A DNA stretch of 64,000 nucleotides from Zeugodacus cucurbitae (Eukaryota > Arthropoda > Insecta > Diptera > Tephritidae), in the NCBI RefSeq assembly GCF_028554725.1, contig NC_071667.1, forward strand, positions 29,841,501 through 29,905,500, in the 5' to 3' direction. How positions within the stretch are numbered: position 1 is the stretch's first letter; each line of letters starts with the position of its first letter. Under the pieces are notes generated by a model, which made no database searches, was not told the DNA's origin, and was given only the letters and a program-made list of their open reading frames with translations. This document shows, one piece after another, positions 12,711 through 25,500 of this stretch. A program made the position numbers and the translations under genes.

Positions 12711-14145
12711 AACAAGTAAGGAAGGGCTAAGTTCGGGTGTAACCGAACATTTTATACTCTCGCAATTTATTGATGTAATTTTATAAAGACAACACAATTC
12801 GACCCATATATTCGGCATAAAGTTCAATAGAATAACGAAAATCATCATAAATAGTATATGGGGACTGAGGTAATTCCTAAACCGATTTCACTCGTTTTCA
12901 CCACCAAGATACAATGTATCGAAGACTATACGATCACTTAATTTAATATTACTTATAATTAGGTATATAGGATCTGGGGGAAGTTATGACCCGATTTTTA
13001 CCATTTCAGGTACAGAGAGAAACTGTTATAAGAAAAAAATTCAGAGGGAATGAATTACATTAAAATATCTGAGGGATTTACCTATATTTTCGGTGAAAAA
13101 TTAACCTTAGGCACTGAGTTCTTCATGTTTGATATCAGGGGCCTTAAAAAGTCATGGTCCGATTTTGAGAATTTTTCCACAAGTGATGTCACAGCTCAAA
13201 TACAGTATTTGTGTAAAGTTTTATTCCGCTAGCTTCATTGGTTCCTTATGAATACATTATAAAGTGAACGAATCAGATGGAATTCAAAATTGGGTTATAT
13301 GGGATGTAGACGTAGTTGTGAACCGATTTCGCCCATATTCCACCCGTGTCATCAGGGTGTCAAGAAAGTGTTATATACCGAATTTCATTGAAATCGGTCG
13401 AATAGTTCTTGAGATATGGTTTTTGACCCATAAGTGGGCGACGCCACGCCCATTTTCCATTTTGTAAAAAAATCTCAGCTTTCTTCTGCCATTTCTTATG
13501 TAAAATTTGGTGTTTCTGGCGTTTTTCGTTAGGGAGTTAACCCACTTTTCGTAATTTTCAACCTAACTTTTGTATGGGAGGTGGGCGTGGTTATTATCCG
13601 ATTTCTTTCATTTTTGGACTGTATAAGGAAATGGCTAAAAGAAACGACTGCAGAAAGTTTGGCTTATATAGCTTTATTGGTTTGCGAGTTATATACAAAA
13701 AAACTTATTTGAGGACGGGGTCACGCCCACTTTTCCAAAAAAATTACATCCAAATGTGCCCCTCCCTAATGGGATCCTATATTCCAAATTTCATTTTCAT
13801 AACTTATTTATGGCTTAGTTATGACACTGTATAGGTTTTCGGTTTCCTCCATTTTGTGGGCGTGGCAGTGGACCGATTTTGCCCATTTTCGAAAGCAACC
13901 TCCTCAGGGTGCCAAGGAACATGTGTTCCAAGTTTCATTAAGATATCTTAATTTTACTCAAGTTATCGCTTGCACGGACAGACGGACAGACGGACAGACG
14001 GACGGACAGACATCCGGATTTCAAATCTACTCGTCATCCTGATCATTTATGTATATATAACCCCATATCTAACTCTTATATTTCTTGGTGACACAAACAA
14101 CCGTTATGTGAACAAAACTATGATACTCTGTGCAACAGGTTGCGA
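12711..14145 (-). mobile_element. Helentron-like non-autonomous element (HINE), copy 1, near full length
   Basis: The plus-strand left end has AACAAGTAAGG, a hairpin GTTCGGGTGTAACCGAAC and TATACTCTCGCAA; the right end has TTGCGAGAGTATA, the inverted match. A GACG/GACA microsatellite lies at 13976-14010. Read on the minus strand this gives 5' subterminal repeat, microsatellite, 3' subterminal repeat and terminal hairpin, the plan known for fly HINE/DINE-1 elements. The hairpin end abuts host AA (TT on the minus strand), fitting insertion at TT. The small frames inside are repeat sequence. Confidence 0.7.
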
Positions 14146-14224
14146 GAGTATAAAAATGACAAGAATTATGAGGTACATTCGTGTACATGCATACATGTAT
14201 TCGTAATGTGAATTAATTAATCCG

Positions 14225-15755
14225 ACATGCTGAATGGCAGTGAAAGTACAACACCAGGATTTGGCGAACCCGATTCCTCAATCGATGACGATGGAATAGA
14301 TGTTCCATTACCCGACCCTGAAAAAATTCGAATAGCAATTACCCGCCTGAAGAACAACAAAGCGGCAGGGACCGATAGATTACCGGCTGAGCTATTCAAA
14401 TACGGCGGCGAAGAACTGATAAGGTGCTTGCATCAACTTCTTTGCAAAATATGGTCGGAAGAAAGCATGCCTGACGATTGGAACCTCAGTGTGCTCTGCC
14501 CAATCCATAAATAGGGAGATCCCAAAAACTGTGCCAATTACCGTGGGATAAGCCTCCTAAATATCGCCTATGAGGTTCTATCGAGCGTACTGTGTGAAAG
14601 ACTTAAGCCCACCGTCAACAAACTGATTGGAGTGTGGTTTTAGACCTGGAATGTCCACCATGGACATGGATATTCACCAAATATCCACTTACATGCGCCA
14701 AATCTTGGAGAAGACCCGTGAAAAGAGGATCGACACCACCACCTTTTTGTCGATTTTAAAGCTGCTTTCGACAGCACGAAAAGGAGCTGCCTTTACGCCA
14801 CGATGTCTGAATTTGGTATCCCCGCAAAACTAATACGGCCGTGTAAGTTGACGTTGAGCAACACCAAAAGCTCCGTCATGATTGGGAAGGATTTCTCCGA
14901 ACCGTTCGATACCAAACGAGGTTTCAGACAAGGTGTCTCACTATCGTGCGACTTCTTTAACCTGATGCTGGAAAAAATAATACGAGCTGCAGAGCTAACT
15001 AGAGAAGGTACAATCTTCTACAAGAGTGTACAGCTGCTGGCGTACGCCGCTGATATTGATATCATCGGAAGCAACAACCGCGCCGTTTGTTCTGCTTTTC
15101 CCCGCATGGATAAAGAGGCGAAGCATGGGTCTGGAGGTGAATGAGGACAAGAGGAAATATCTCCTATCATCAAGCAAACAGTCGGCGCACTCGCGTCTTG
15201 GCTCCCACGTCACTGTTGACAGTCATAACTTTGAAGTTATAGATAATTTCGTATACCTGGGAACCAGTATCAACAACACCAACAATGTCAGCCTCGAAAT
15301 CCAGCGCAGAATTACTCTTGCCAACAGGTGCTACTTTGGACTGAGTAGGCAATTGAACAGTAAAGTCCTCTCTCGACGAACCAAAATCAAGCTATACAAG
15401 TCGCTTATCATTCGCAAGATTTTTGGACCTCAGAACATTGGAAACGGCGAATACCGCAGACGATGGAACGATGAGCTGTACGATTTATACAACGACATTG
15501 ACATAGTTCAGCGAATTAAAAGACAGCGGCTACGCTGGCTAGGTCATGTTGTCCGAATGGACGAAAACACTCCAGCCCTGAAAGTGTTTGATGCAGTACC
15601 CGCCGGAGGAAGCCGAGGAAGGGGAAGGCCTCCACTCCGTTGGAGGGACCAGGTGGAGAGCGACCTGGTTACACTTGGAATCTCCAACTGGCGCCGAACT
15701 GCGAAGGAAAGAGAGGAGTGGCGCGCTATCATCGATTCGGCTATAACCGGCTAAA
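14225..15755 (+). pseudogene. Non-LTR retrotransposon reverse-transcriptase relic
   Basis: RT blocks in order: RLKNNKAAGTDRLPAELFKY, a stop at 14512, ANYRGISLLNIAYEVL, CGFRPGMSTMD, TKRGFRQGVSLSCDFFNL, then LLAYAADIDIIG where the first catalytic Asp of the ADD box is Ala, and C-terminal RQRLRWLGHVVRMDENTPAL. Frameshifts and an internal deletion after KLYKSLI show it is dead. A short CATA repeat follows the stop at 15754, as in RTE-like elements. Clade not assigned with certainty. Confidence 0.8.
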
Positions 15756-17094
15756 CGGTTGAACGCCAATCACATACATACATACTGCTTTAAATGAAGT
15801 GCTGTCAACATATCCTCCAAATAATACTTACTCACGTAACACACTAGCATCAGGCACAGCAAAATACTTCGGCACGATAGCCCAACGTTTGCACACATAA
15901 TTTGTATATAAAATTAATGTTACACTAAAAGCTATTAATCTGGCAAATGTTCGATTGCGAAATGTGTCGGTAAAGCGATCAAATACTAAATACATATAAG
16001 CACTACATGTCATTTAATTACATTGGCCTATATTTACCACGCGGCGGTCATAATAAATATTTGCGGCAGTGCAGAGAGCCATGGACGTGGAAGGAATGTT
16101 CATAAAATTTAAATTCTATTGTAATTTTTGTTTGTATACTGACTGTTAAGCAAAATCTAGTCATTACGCTAATTATTAATGAGTTTTAGATAGAATTAAT
16201 TAAAAATTTTAATTTAGAATTAATTGATTGATTCGAAATTTTTTTTGAAGTGTCGGTGGTAATAACGTAGAAATTACACATTAGGATAATAAAGAGGTTG
16301 AAGATCCTCAGTGCCAGTAGATTGGACAAAATACCTTTGAAGAGTCATTTAAACAGCTACATATAGACAGAATATACTTCTCAGATAATTCGAGGTAATT
16401 TAGGGACATTGGCCATGGTCTAGAAAAATCACACAAAGCATCAAGTCATATATTTTAGCCTTAGTGCTTTTGACCATTAGCTTTGATACTAATAATGGTT
16501 AAAACATAATTGTTCGGCAGTCAACCGAGGGGCGATGAACCCAATCCAAAGCCTGAAAAACACATCAGCGTCTCTATATTTGATTGCAACCATTTGCATC
16601 GACCAATCGAAGCTGGCATATGCGCAACACACAAATGTTTAAGTAATTTCGTCTATGACATCTAAAATAAATAAATAAATTTTCAGTAGCAGCAATAAAT
16701 GCGTTTAATGAGTCCGTGATCCCATAAATGTTTGGATTGCGAAAGCTTTTATAGGAATATGATAAATACAAAGAGGCGAACAGCTTCTTTTGCGAACTTT
16801 CAAGGGAGCTTTCAGTAGGGATAATAACCGAAAACAGGGTGTATAAAGTTTTTACAAACATTTTCGCATTATTTGAAGCGGCGCTTGTGCATATTTCGAA
16901 TCTTTATTTCAACTTCTTGCACATCAGCAGATTTATATTTGAACGGCTCGAGCACAAATTGAATTGGGTGGTTGGTGTTTAATACTTAATACTATTGCAG
17001 TCTTTATTTGTCTAAAGATCGTCCACTGATTTTATGTAAATCGGAGTTGTGTCTTTCATAGAATTATCGAATGTAAATATATGACTGTACATAT
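15756..17094. other. AT-rich DNA, nothing assigned
   Basis: No conserved frame or recognised repeat. Confidence 0.35.
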
Positions 17095-17768
17095 TAGAGC
17101 TCTTGGTATTTGACTAATCCACTAACCGAATAGGGCATTATTCGAATAATAATATTCGGTTTGCACTATTCGGATCGTCGTCAGTCAACCGCTCATTTTC
17201 GACTATTCGGTTAACAGTTCGTTGTCGACTAATCGAATAGTGGAAGTTCATTAATTTTCTTATTTTTATTGAAAAAAGGGAAACGTTAAAACTAACAAAA
17301 AAGTTGCTTTAAAATACAAAAAATAACAATTATTTCACGGGAACCATTAAGTAATGACAAAATAGTTTTTAGCCATTTCAACTGGGCAAATGCATTAAAT
17401 CAATATTTTTCATAAAACGTCTATTTTGATATAAGAAAGTTAAAAGGTTAACATTTGTTGGTTGCAAGAAGCTTCTACGTGGTGTCACAATGTTTCCAGC
17501 AATGGAGAACGTCCTCTCTGATTCTGATAAAGTGGCTGGCATACGACAGTTTTAAAAAATCAAAAGCCTTTTGGATTTCCAACGATTTTCATTTATTCGA
17601 ATAGTGACAGTATAATAATTATTCGAATAACCGCAGTAGAAGGACTATTCGAATAGTCGTAACATTGCGACTAATCAAATAGTACTAAACGGTTAATATT
17701 CATACGAACGGTTACAAAAGGGATATTCGAATAATCGGGTTTCAGGCTAATCGAATAATTTTAAGAGC
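17095..17768 (+). mobile_element. hAT-like MITE with ATTCGAATAGT arrays, copy 1
   Basis: It begins TAGAGCTCTTGGTATT and ends near TTTTAAGAGC, both like the ends of the copy at 27110-27587, which lies in the opposite orientation. The outer parts are dense in ATTCGAATAGT-type words on both strands; the middle is AT-rich filler. No clear target duplication remains here. Confidence 0.55.
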
Positions 17769-17895
17769 ATATAAAGACTTGAATAATTAATACGACTGAA
17801 TGCTAGTTTTTAAATCAAAATTTAGATTTTTTCTCACATAATTCTGTATGTAAATCACTAAATTCTTCAAACGTTCTTATACGTGGTAATACTAA

Positions 17896-18830
17896 AGAGT
17901 GATCCATTTCGAGAACCCTTACTTTTTTATAGAAAAAACACCGACAATTCAAATTTAATCGGGAATGTTGGGTCCAATTTTCGATGACGCACGTGATGTT
18001 TAGATCCTAGGCCTGAACCGAAGCGGGATAGTCCACATAAACTTTGGACTTTACATATCCCCACAGAAAAAAGTGTAACGGTGTGATATCACACGATCTT
18101 GGGGGCCAAGCGCGAAATTTTCTGCTCATCGAAGTGTTCTCTCAGGAAATCCATTGATTGATGCGATGTGTGGGAAATGACGCGATCTATTTGAAACTAA
18201 TTGACGACGAGATCACGAGCTTCAATTTCAGGCATCAAATAGTCAGTTATCATGATCCTTCTTTTTGAATAAATATGGACCGATGATTCTACTGGCTCGC
18301 ATACAACACAAAACCGTTGTCTTTTATGGATATAATGACAGCTTTTGAATCTCTTCTCTTCGGTTCTTCTTGGAACTTTTCAAGAGTCCATAGAGCGAAA
18401 CGATGTCGCTTGGGAATGTCGAACGGTTTCAGTTCTAGCACAAGCTGTATTTTGTACGCTTTCAATTTAATATCTCGACGCAAAATGCGTCAAGTCGTTC
18501 CATACGTTAGTTCGAGTTGCTGCGAACGGCGCCGAATTAACTCCACACGGTCTTCGTTTACAATCTTAGCTACGGCTGCTATATTTTCTTCACTGCGTGC
18601 TGAACGTGTTCTATTCGATCGAATTTTATTCAATAATGAATGTTGGGTCTCAATTTGGATGATGGTGTTGCGAATAGCACGCTTAGTAGGCCGATTATGT
18701 TGACCATAAGTTGAGTGAAGTGAGCGAGACACATTCTTTACAGAATGTGCATTTTCGTAAGAAAGTTGAACAATTTGTAAACGTTGTTCGTTGTTGCACC
18801 TCTACTTGGATAAGTCTTTAGTATCTGCGA
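17896..18830 (-). pseudogene. DD41D mariner-related relic
   Basis: Minus-strand pieces 18732-18490 (RSEENIAAVAKIVNEDRVEL, RRRSQQLELTYGTT) and 18483-18289 (KLKAYKIQLVLELKPFDIPK) match blocks of the intact transposase at 31211-32296. The catalytic part is decayed. The left end GTGATCCATTTCGAG recurs at 42587 and 60979, so this is a related but older family. Confidence 0.7.
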
Positions 18831-18955
18831 ATCGACGATTTAAATTTTCCTATTTAAGTATTTCTAAAATTATCAGATTCAACATTAAAATACAAATTAA
18901 ATAACTGGCTATTTAAAAACTGCTAAGGTACATAAATACTATTGTCAATTATTAT

Positions 18956-19832
18956 TATACTCTCGAAACAAAAGTTGCTAAGAGAGTATAATAGTTTTGT
19001 TCACATAACAAAAATAAGCGTGACGTCGCCCACTTATGGGTCAAAAACCATATCTCAGGAACTACTCAACCGATTTCAATTATATATTTCAGTATATAGC
19101 ATTTTCTTGACACCCTGATGACACGTGTGGAAAATGGGGAAATCGGTTCACAACCAAGCCTACTTCCCATATAACTCCATTTTGAATTCCATCGCACACC
19201 TTCACTTTATAATATGTACATGAGGAATCAATGAATATAGCGCAATAAAACTTTACACAAATACTGTATATGATTTGTGGTACCACATGTCGAAATCGGA
19301 CTATAACTTTTCGATGCTCCGGATATCGAATATGAAGAATTCAGTGCCTTATGGTAATTTTTCACCGAAAATATCGGTAAATCTCTCAGATATCTGAAGT
19401 TAATTCAGAGGGAATCCTTTTATTCTAATAGTGTGTCTCTGTACCAAAAATGGTTTAAATCGGTTCATAACTTCCCCTAGCTCCCATATACCTTATTATA
19501 GGTTTTACAAAAATACGATGGGCTTAATAATGAAATCGGTTCAGGTTTTTGGTTATTGGTTTCAGGAAATTGGTTAATATGTCAGATATCTTAGCAAAAT
19601 TAAGAGAGCGGTATAGTCTTGGATATATTGTACCTTGCTGTTGAAAATTAATAAAATCGGTTCAGGCATTACCTCAATCCTCATATACTATATGTGACGA
19701 TTTTCGTTATTCTATTAAACTTTATGCCGAATTTCTGGGTAAATGTGTATGTTATCTTAATAAAATTTCTTCAATAATTTGCGAGAGTATGAAATGTTCG
19801 GTTGCACCCGAACTTAGTCTTTCCTTACTTGT
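18956..19832 (+). mobile_element. Helentron-like element (HINE), copy 2
   Basis: It runs from TATACTCTCG to the hairpin GTTCGGTTGCACCCGAAC and CCTTACTTGT at the right. It is shorter than copy 1 through internal deletion. Small frames inside belong to the repeat. Confidence 0.68.
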
Positions 19833-21969
19833 TTCTCTAAAGATATTAAACCATGTTATTTTTTGCTTCAGCACATTTATTTATTTATGGTCAACATTTA
19901 TATATATATTTTAACAATTAAATTTCTAGAAATAAGTTAGTAACATTTAACCTTGTCTATCTATAGACAAAGAAATTTCAATTTTAAATAGTAATTATAC
20001 AATTATTAATGTTCATAAACATGTATTTAAAATGTAAGCTTTCAATAAATGAGATAAGTGATTTGAAAAAGAGAGAACGAATTTTAGTCGATAATGAAAA
20101 ATTGTCATTCAAATTAATCTATACATATGTATGTATGTATGTAATTTTTTTTGGCTTACTGTACTATTAATTTCTTTCACCCAAGTCGTAGGGCACCGAA
20201 CAATCAATCTTAAAGAGCTTACAAATTACCACATACTATTCAGACATTATTAAAAGCTCTATTAGTTGTTTGTCTGAACAGAGAGAAAGGTTTCTTATAA
20301 GATGCTTAAAAGCTTACAGTAAGTATGATATAAATTAACCTAAAAATTAAACTAATTTATAAATAAGAATTTTTGAAAATTTTAACTAACTCAGGTATCA
20401 CAAGATATCGTTAAACAACCTATATAAATGCGACTTTAATGATTTAACAACAAAAAATTATAATTACAAAGTGGACATATGTATGTATGTATGGGTTATA
20501 TAACTATTATTGTTATACGACTAACATTAAGTACCGTTTAATGGACATTTATATATTAGTTTGTAATTAATTTAAAATATATATATAAATATTTAGGTAT
20601 ACATATATGAACATGCATATTTACTATTTAAGAATACATTTATGTACGTCCATTTCAGTTACACTTAAACATTCATTTATAAATAATACATATATTTAAT
20701 TGTTTCTTTTTTGCAAAAGTTGTTGTATTTTCATAGAGAATTCAAATCAAACACAAAAACGAGTGACATTTCATAGTGGAATCAAGAAGAACTCGAGAAT
20801 TGTATAGCTCGAATGTATTTGTTTGACTTCCTTAGAACACTGTTATTTCTCAATGTCGTGAAATAATAAAAAAAAATTATTTACAACTTATTAAAGTAAG
20901 ATTTATTTACTTAATACTCGAATCGAAAACTATAAATACTCGTTCTACTAAGCATCTAACTCTCGAAGCTTTAATTGGTTGTATTTACTATCTTTCATGC
21001 AACATTCAGACAATTTCAAGCATCCCTGAATGCAGTTGTAAACTCTCCAATAGGAGCAATTTCTATCTATGTAAATATAAAACCCCTCTAAAAATACCCT
21101 CTGATTATCAATACAAAATCTCAAAAAATATATGTAAATTTTCTTGATATCTACTTTCAGCTGCACTTTTAGTTGCATTTTGACCTAACTAAAAGTTTAT
21201 AAATATTTGATTCTACTATCTATCATATTTATCACCTTCACTTGCAGTAGACTCAGTATTCTGCCGTTATCTTATAGCAGAAATGTGTTCGACCTCTCAA
21301 ATACACCAAAAGGTATTTTATTTAGCAATAATTTGCAATAAAAATAGTCAATAAACTATTTAATTGAAGACTATTCAAATTAAGAGTTAAGAGAAATTGA
21401 AGATTCTTCGCATGCTGCTACTACTACTTTTTCAGATTTCTATAAAGCAAGTTACATTTTCATTGTACTTTGTTACATATCAGTTAGTTTTGTGAAGTAA
21501 TATTTTTGGACTAATTTTAGTGTCTAGAAATTTTAAGAGTGGGAATTTTTACTCTCCCAAAGTGAACTCTATATTTACGATAAACCCACAAAAGCTTCAG
21601 TTCTGTCGCAAATACGCACCCTTTCTTTAAGATTTTGCCACAGATTGATATAGATTTACTGATTTTTTTGAAGACTGCCATATTTCTGACTATCTACATA
21701 TATGCGTCAGATTTTGCCAACACTGTAGCTGATGTGGATTAATGTTTTGTGTAGACGACATTTAGTTTAAAATGAACATTTACTGCTGAGTACATTTCTT
21801 ACTCACATATACTGCTATATATTATCTTACATTTACATACTTTTGTGCGGATTCAGCAATTTTAACTACATTTATAGTAAATATATGCATACACAATTAC
21901 AACAACAAGTGCACACATGTATCTCTTCATAAAGTATTAGTATTTGTTGCTCAAATTGATTGCTGAACA
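19833..21969. other. AT-rich DNA downstream of Lgr1
   Basis: Very AT-rich with short TATG runs near 20127 and 20477. No coding evidence; part may be Lgr1 3' UTR or flank. Confidence 0.35.
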
Positions 21970-21975
21970 TTTATT
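21970..21975 (-). terminator. Candidate poly(A) signal for Lgr1
   Basis: AATAAA on the minus strand about 390 nt past the stop codon. The area is AT-rich, so the match may be chance. Confidence 0.2.
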
Positions 21976-22361
21976 TGAAATGCAACTCTGTCACGTCGCT
22001 GCTAATTGCGATTCCATGTTAGATCAGATATTATTTCCTAGTCACATTGTCAGGTTATGTAAAGAGTGTTGACGCATGCAGAGTTGTATGGGACTACGTG
22101 TTTGGTTGATTATATTAAATTTGACTCTCAAAGCATATATAAATACAGTTTTCAATTTATAATCTTCATTTCTCACACAAATATCATTGCTTCATGTTAC
22201 GTAACTTATCGATCCGCTTTGTGACATCCGGATAATCAGGAATACACATTTACAAACAAATTCTCCGTTTCAAACCGTTTTCAATAGAATTAATTCATTA
22301 ATAGGATACCATGTAAGGTTGTCCGTAAGTACGAATATATTTATATATATATTTAGAAAAT

Positions 22362-22533
22362 TCACACAAAGTCCTCATGATTTTTCAGCATTAATTGCAA
22401 CTCAGCCTGTCTGCAGGACGACGATGAAATGCGATGCTGACGAGAGGAGCCCTGCCCCGTAACATTCGTGGTGGTATACGGCGCCGATATGCTGTTCTTG
22501 TATTTCATTGCGCTTTTCTTGCAAAGCCCACAT
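22362..22533 (-). CDS. Lgr1: Lgr1 exon 16: cytoplasmic tail and stop
   Basis: 172 bp coding 56 residues plus TGA. It begins CGLCKK, whose Cys residues are candidate palmitoylation sites, followed by a Ser-rich tail ending NHEDFV. Acceptor CTTCCAG. Confidence 0.88.
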
Positions 22534-25500
22534 CTGGAAGGAAAATTTCTTTCTCAATTACAACATAATACTGCATTGGAGTGGCACTTACTTGGAGAGC
22601 AGAGCATATAAATCCGTTCGGTATTGAGATGTGAGCAACGCGTATAAATATGGATCAGCGCAAGAGTTCAAAGGGTAGAAAAAGACCAAGAGAATTTTGG
22701 ATTTAGTAACATTTATCAATGGATAGCCCGCTAGTGCGGTTAGCCCGAAGAACGCTATAGGAGCCCAACAAGAAAAATTGGTGAAGACCTGTAATAATTA
22801 ATTGAAAATCGCATTAAATATTCTTGGTATATACTTAAGCTATGTTTTCTATTTATTCGAGTATAAGGCTTAGTTTCGATCAATTGAATTTCGATAAGAT
22901 ATAGCTAAAAACAACTATGCCCTTAAGAGGAGAGTGTTCTTCCGAAAATCTAATCTATATACATAGTTGATTTCTGGAATCTATATGTTGCGAATACGAT
23001 ATTAACGGATGTTTATATACAATGTACTTATAGTCACTTAGGTGGTGAAAAATAAGATCCCAATGACTTTGGGCGTACAGATTTGATTACATAAAATAAT
23101 AGTTTTGACTTTGAAAGTATTTAATTACGGCAAAGGATTAGTAGATATTTATGTAGACTTGTATACATGTAATACTTACCAATAGGGCCATTTTCTTTGC
23201 AACAGTCATTTCTCCTCGGTGAGAGCTGTGTGCATGACGCGTCTCTTCGCCGAGTGATCGATACATTTGGGCATAGCAAATCGTTATAATCGAGAATGCT
23301 ATGCCATTTGAACCCAAAATGACCAACAGAAATGCTGTGTCATAAGAATCACTTATCTCCATCGGCAAGCAGATACTGCAAAACAGATTTAAATGATTTT
23401 GTTAGATAAAAAGTGCGACTAAGCCAAATAATTCTTAATAATTTTGAAATATAAGTAAAAAAAATATTATTTTAAGAATTTCGTAAACGAAAAAAGAGCT
23501 CCTTTCTTATATAATCTCTAATCAGAACTCTGTGTTGTGTTGTGGGAAGAGGATACTAGCTCAATTTATACCGACGGGGCCAAAATGGACTACGGAGTAG
23601 CCGTGCGAGTTTATTCTAAGGAGCATGAGTTCTCTCTTTCTATCTCTATATCCATCTATCTAACTCAGCTGGCATATTTCAAGAAGACAGAATATTAAAT
23701 TAGAAACAGACGTATGTACGCTCAGTCAAGTAGGGAAATAGAGTTAGAGGGTTAAAAAATCGAGTTTCCGTTTCATACATTAAATTATTGAACATACATA
23801 AGTATGTGTCAAATGTGTTATTTCCAAAATGACTTCATTTTCATTGTATTACGTTTATTTATTTATATTAAGTTTTTATACTACAATATACATCGAGAAA
23901 ATGCTGTCCTAACCCGACTATCCCCTTAAACTGAAAGGGCACAAACAGCCACTACGATTGACGTATTTGGTTGCAAAATGGTGAATTAATGCATCCATGC
24001 ATCTTACTATCATCAGACATAAATAAACCAAATGCCTTATTCATTATAAACCGCAAACCACAATTGCACCACAACATTGCATACACCTTCGAGGAACCGT
24101 CCAACTTGTTGTGAATACAAAATTTATAATGGGTGCAGGTGACCGTAAAATGATTGCTCATTAATTACTCTGGTAATGGTAGTCCGTTATGCTATGCTAT
24201 GTAAATTATTCATATGTACATACATATATGTACTTGTGATATTATTGTATATTAATTTCCTTAAAGTTTGGTTATAACGCCAAAAACGAATTGCTACAGA
24301 CTCAGTCATATAATATTCTAGAAATATGTAGTCTACAGCCTTTCATTAAATTTTTTTACAGTAAAATATGGTCGTCCTAGTATGGGCCATATTTGGATGT
24401 AATTTTTTTGGGGAAGTGGTCGTGGCCACGCCCCCAAATAGGTTTTTTGTATATATCTAGCGAAAAACGTCGGAAACACTAAATTTTACAGAAGAAATAG
24501 CGGAAAGAATCTGCACTCAGATATTTACGAAATGGACAATGGGCGTGGTAACGCCCACTTATGGGTCAAAAACCATATTTCAGAAACTACTCGACCGATT
24601 TCAATGAAATTCGGTATATAATATTTTCTTGACACATTTATGAGACGTGTGCAAAATGGATGAAATCGGTTTACAACTACGACAACTTCCCATTTAACTC
24701 AATTTTGAATTCCATCTGATTCCTTCACTATATAATATATAATAAAGAACCAATGAAGATAGTGGAATAAAACTTTACACAAATACTGTATATGATCTGT
24801 GGCATCATTTGTGAAAAAATTGTCGAAATCGGAATATAACCTTTCTATGCCCAGGATACCGAATATGAAGAACTCAGTGCCTTATGGTAAATTTTCACCA
24901 AAAATATCGGTAAATCTCTCAGATATTTTAATGTAATTCAGAGGATTTTTTTTCTTCTAATAGTGTGTCTCTGTACCAGAAATTATTAAAATCTTCTCCT
25001 AGCTCCCATATACTTAATTATAGTTTTTTCAAATATACGGCGGCCTTTATTCCGCCTATATTGGTTAATATGTGAGATATCTATCAAAATTAAGTGAGCG
25101 TATAGTCCTGGATGTAGTGTACCTTAGTGGTGAAAATGAGTAAAACCGGTTCAGGGATTACCTCAGTCCTCATATAATATACATATATGATGATTTTCGT
25201 TATTCAATTGGACTTTATGCCGAATATATGGGTCAAATTGTGTGTTATCTTTATAAAAATATATCAATAAATTGCCAGAGTATAAAATGTTCGGTTGCAT
25301 CCGAACTTAGGCTTTCCTTACTTGTTTCTAACAATGGTAGATAACGTAAGTAAATATGCAAGGGTTTTTCTCGCACATAAATTCTCTAATAATAATAAAA
25401 AATGGTACGGAAGCGACTTACCACAAGCAGTGTAGGTGTTTAGTAATAATAAATGAATATTTCTGAATAAATCAGCAATAAAAAATTAAGTTTATAAAAA

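Noticed and set aside
13574..13834. Frames inside HINE copies (13574-13834, 44568-44870) as genes
   Set aside because: They recur only as part of the non-autonomous repeat and are disrupted in other copies.
13976..14010. Short GACG/GACA repeats as a possible CRISPR-like array
   Set aside because: Simple microsatellite inside a transposable element of a eukaryotic genome.
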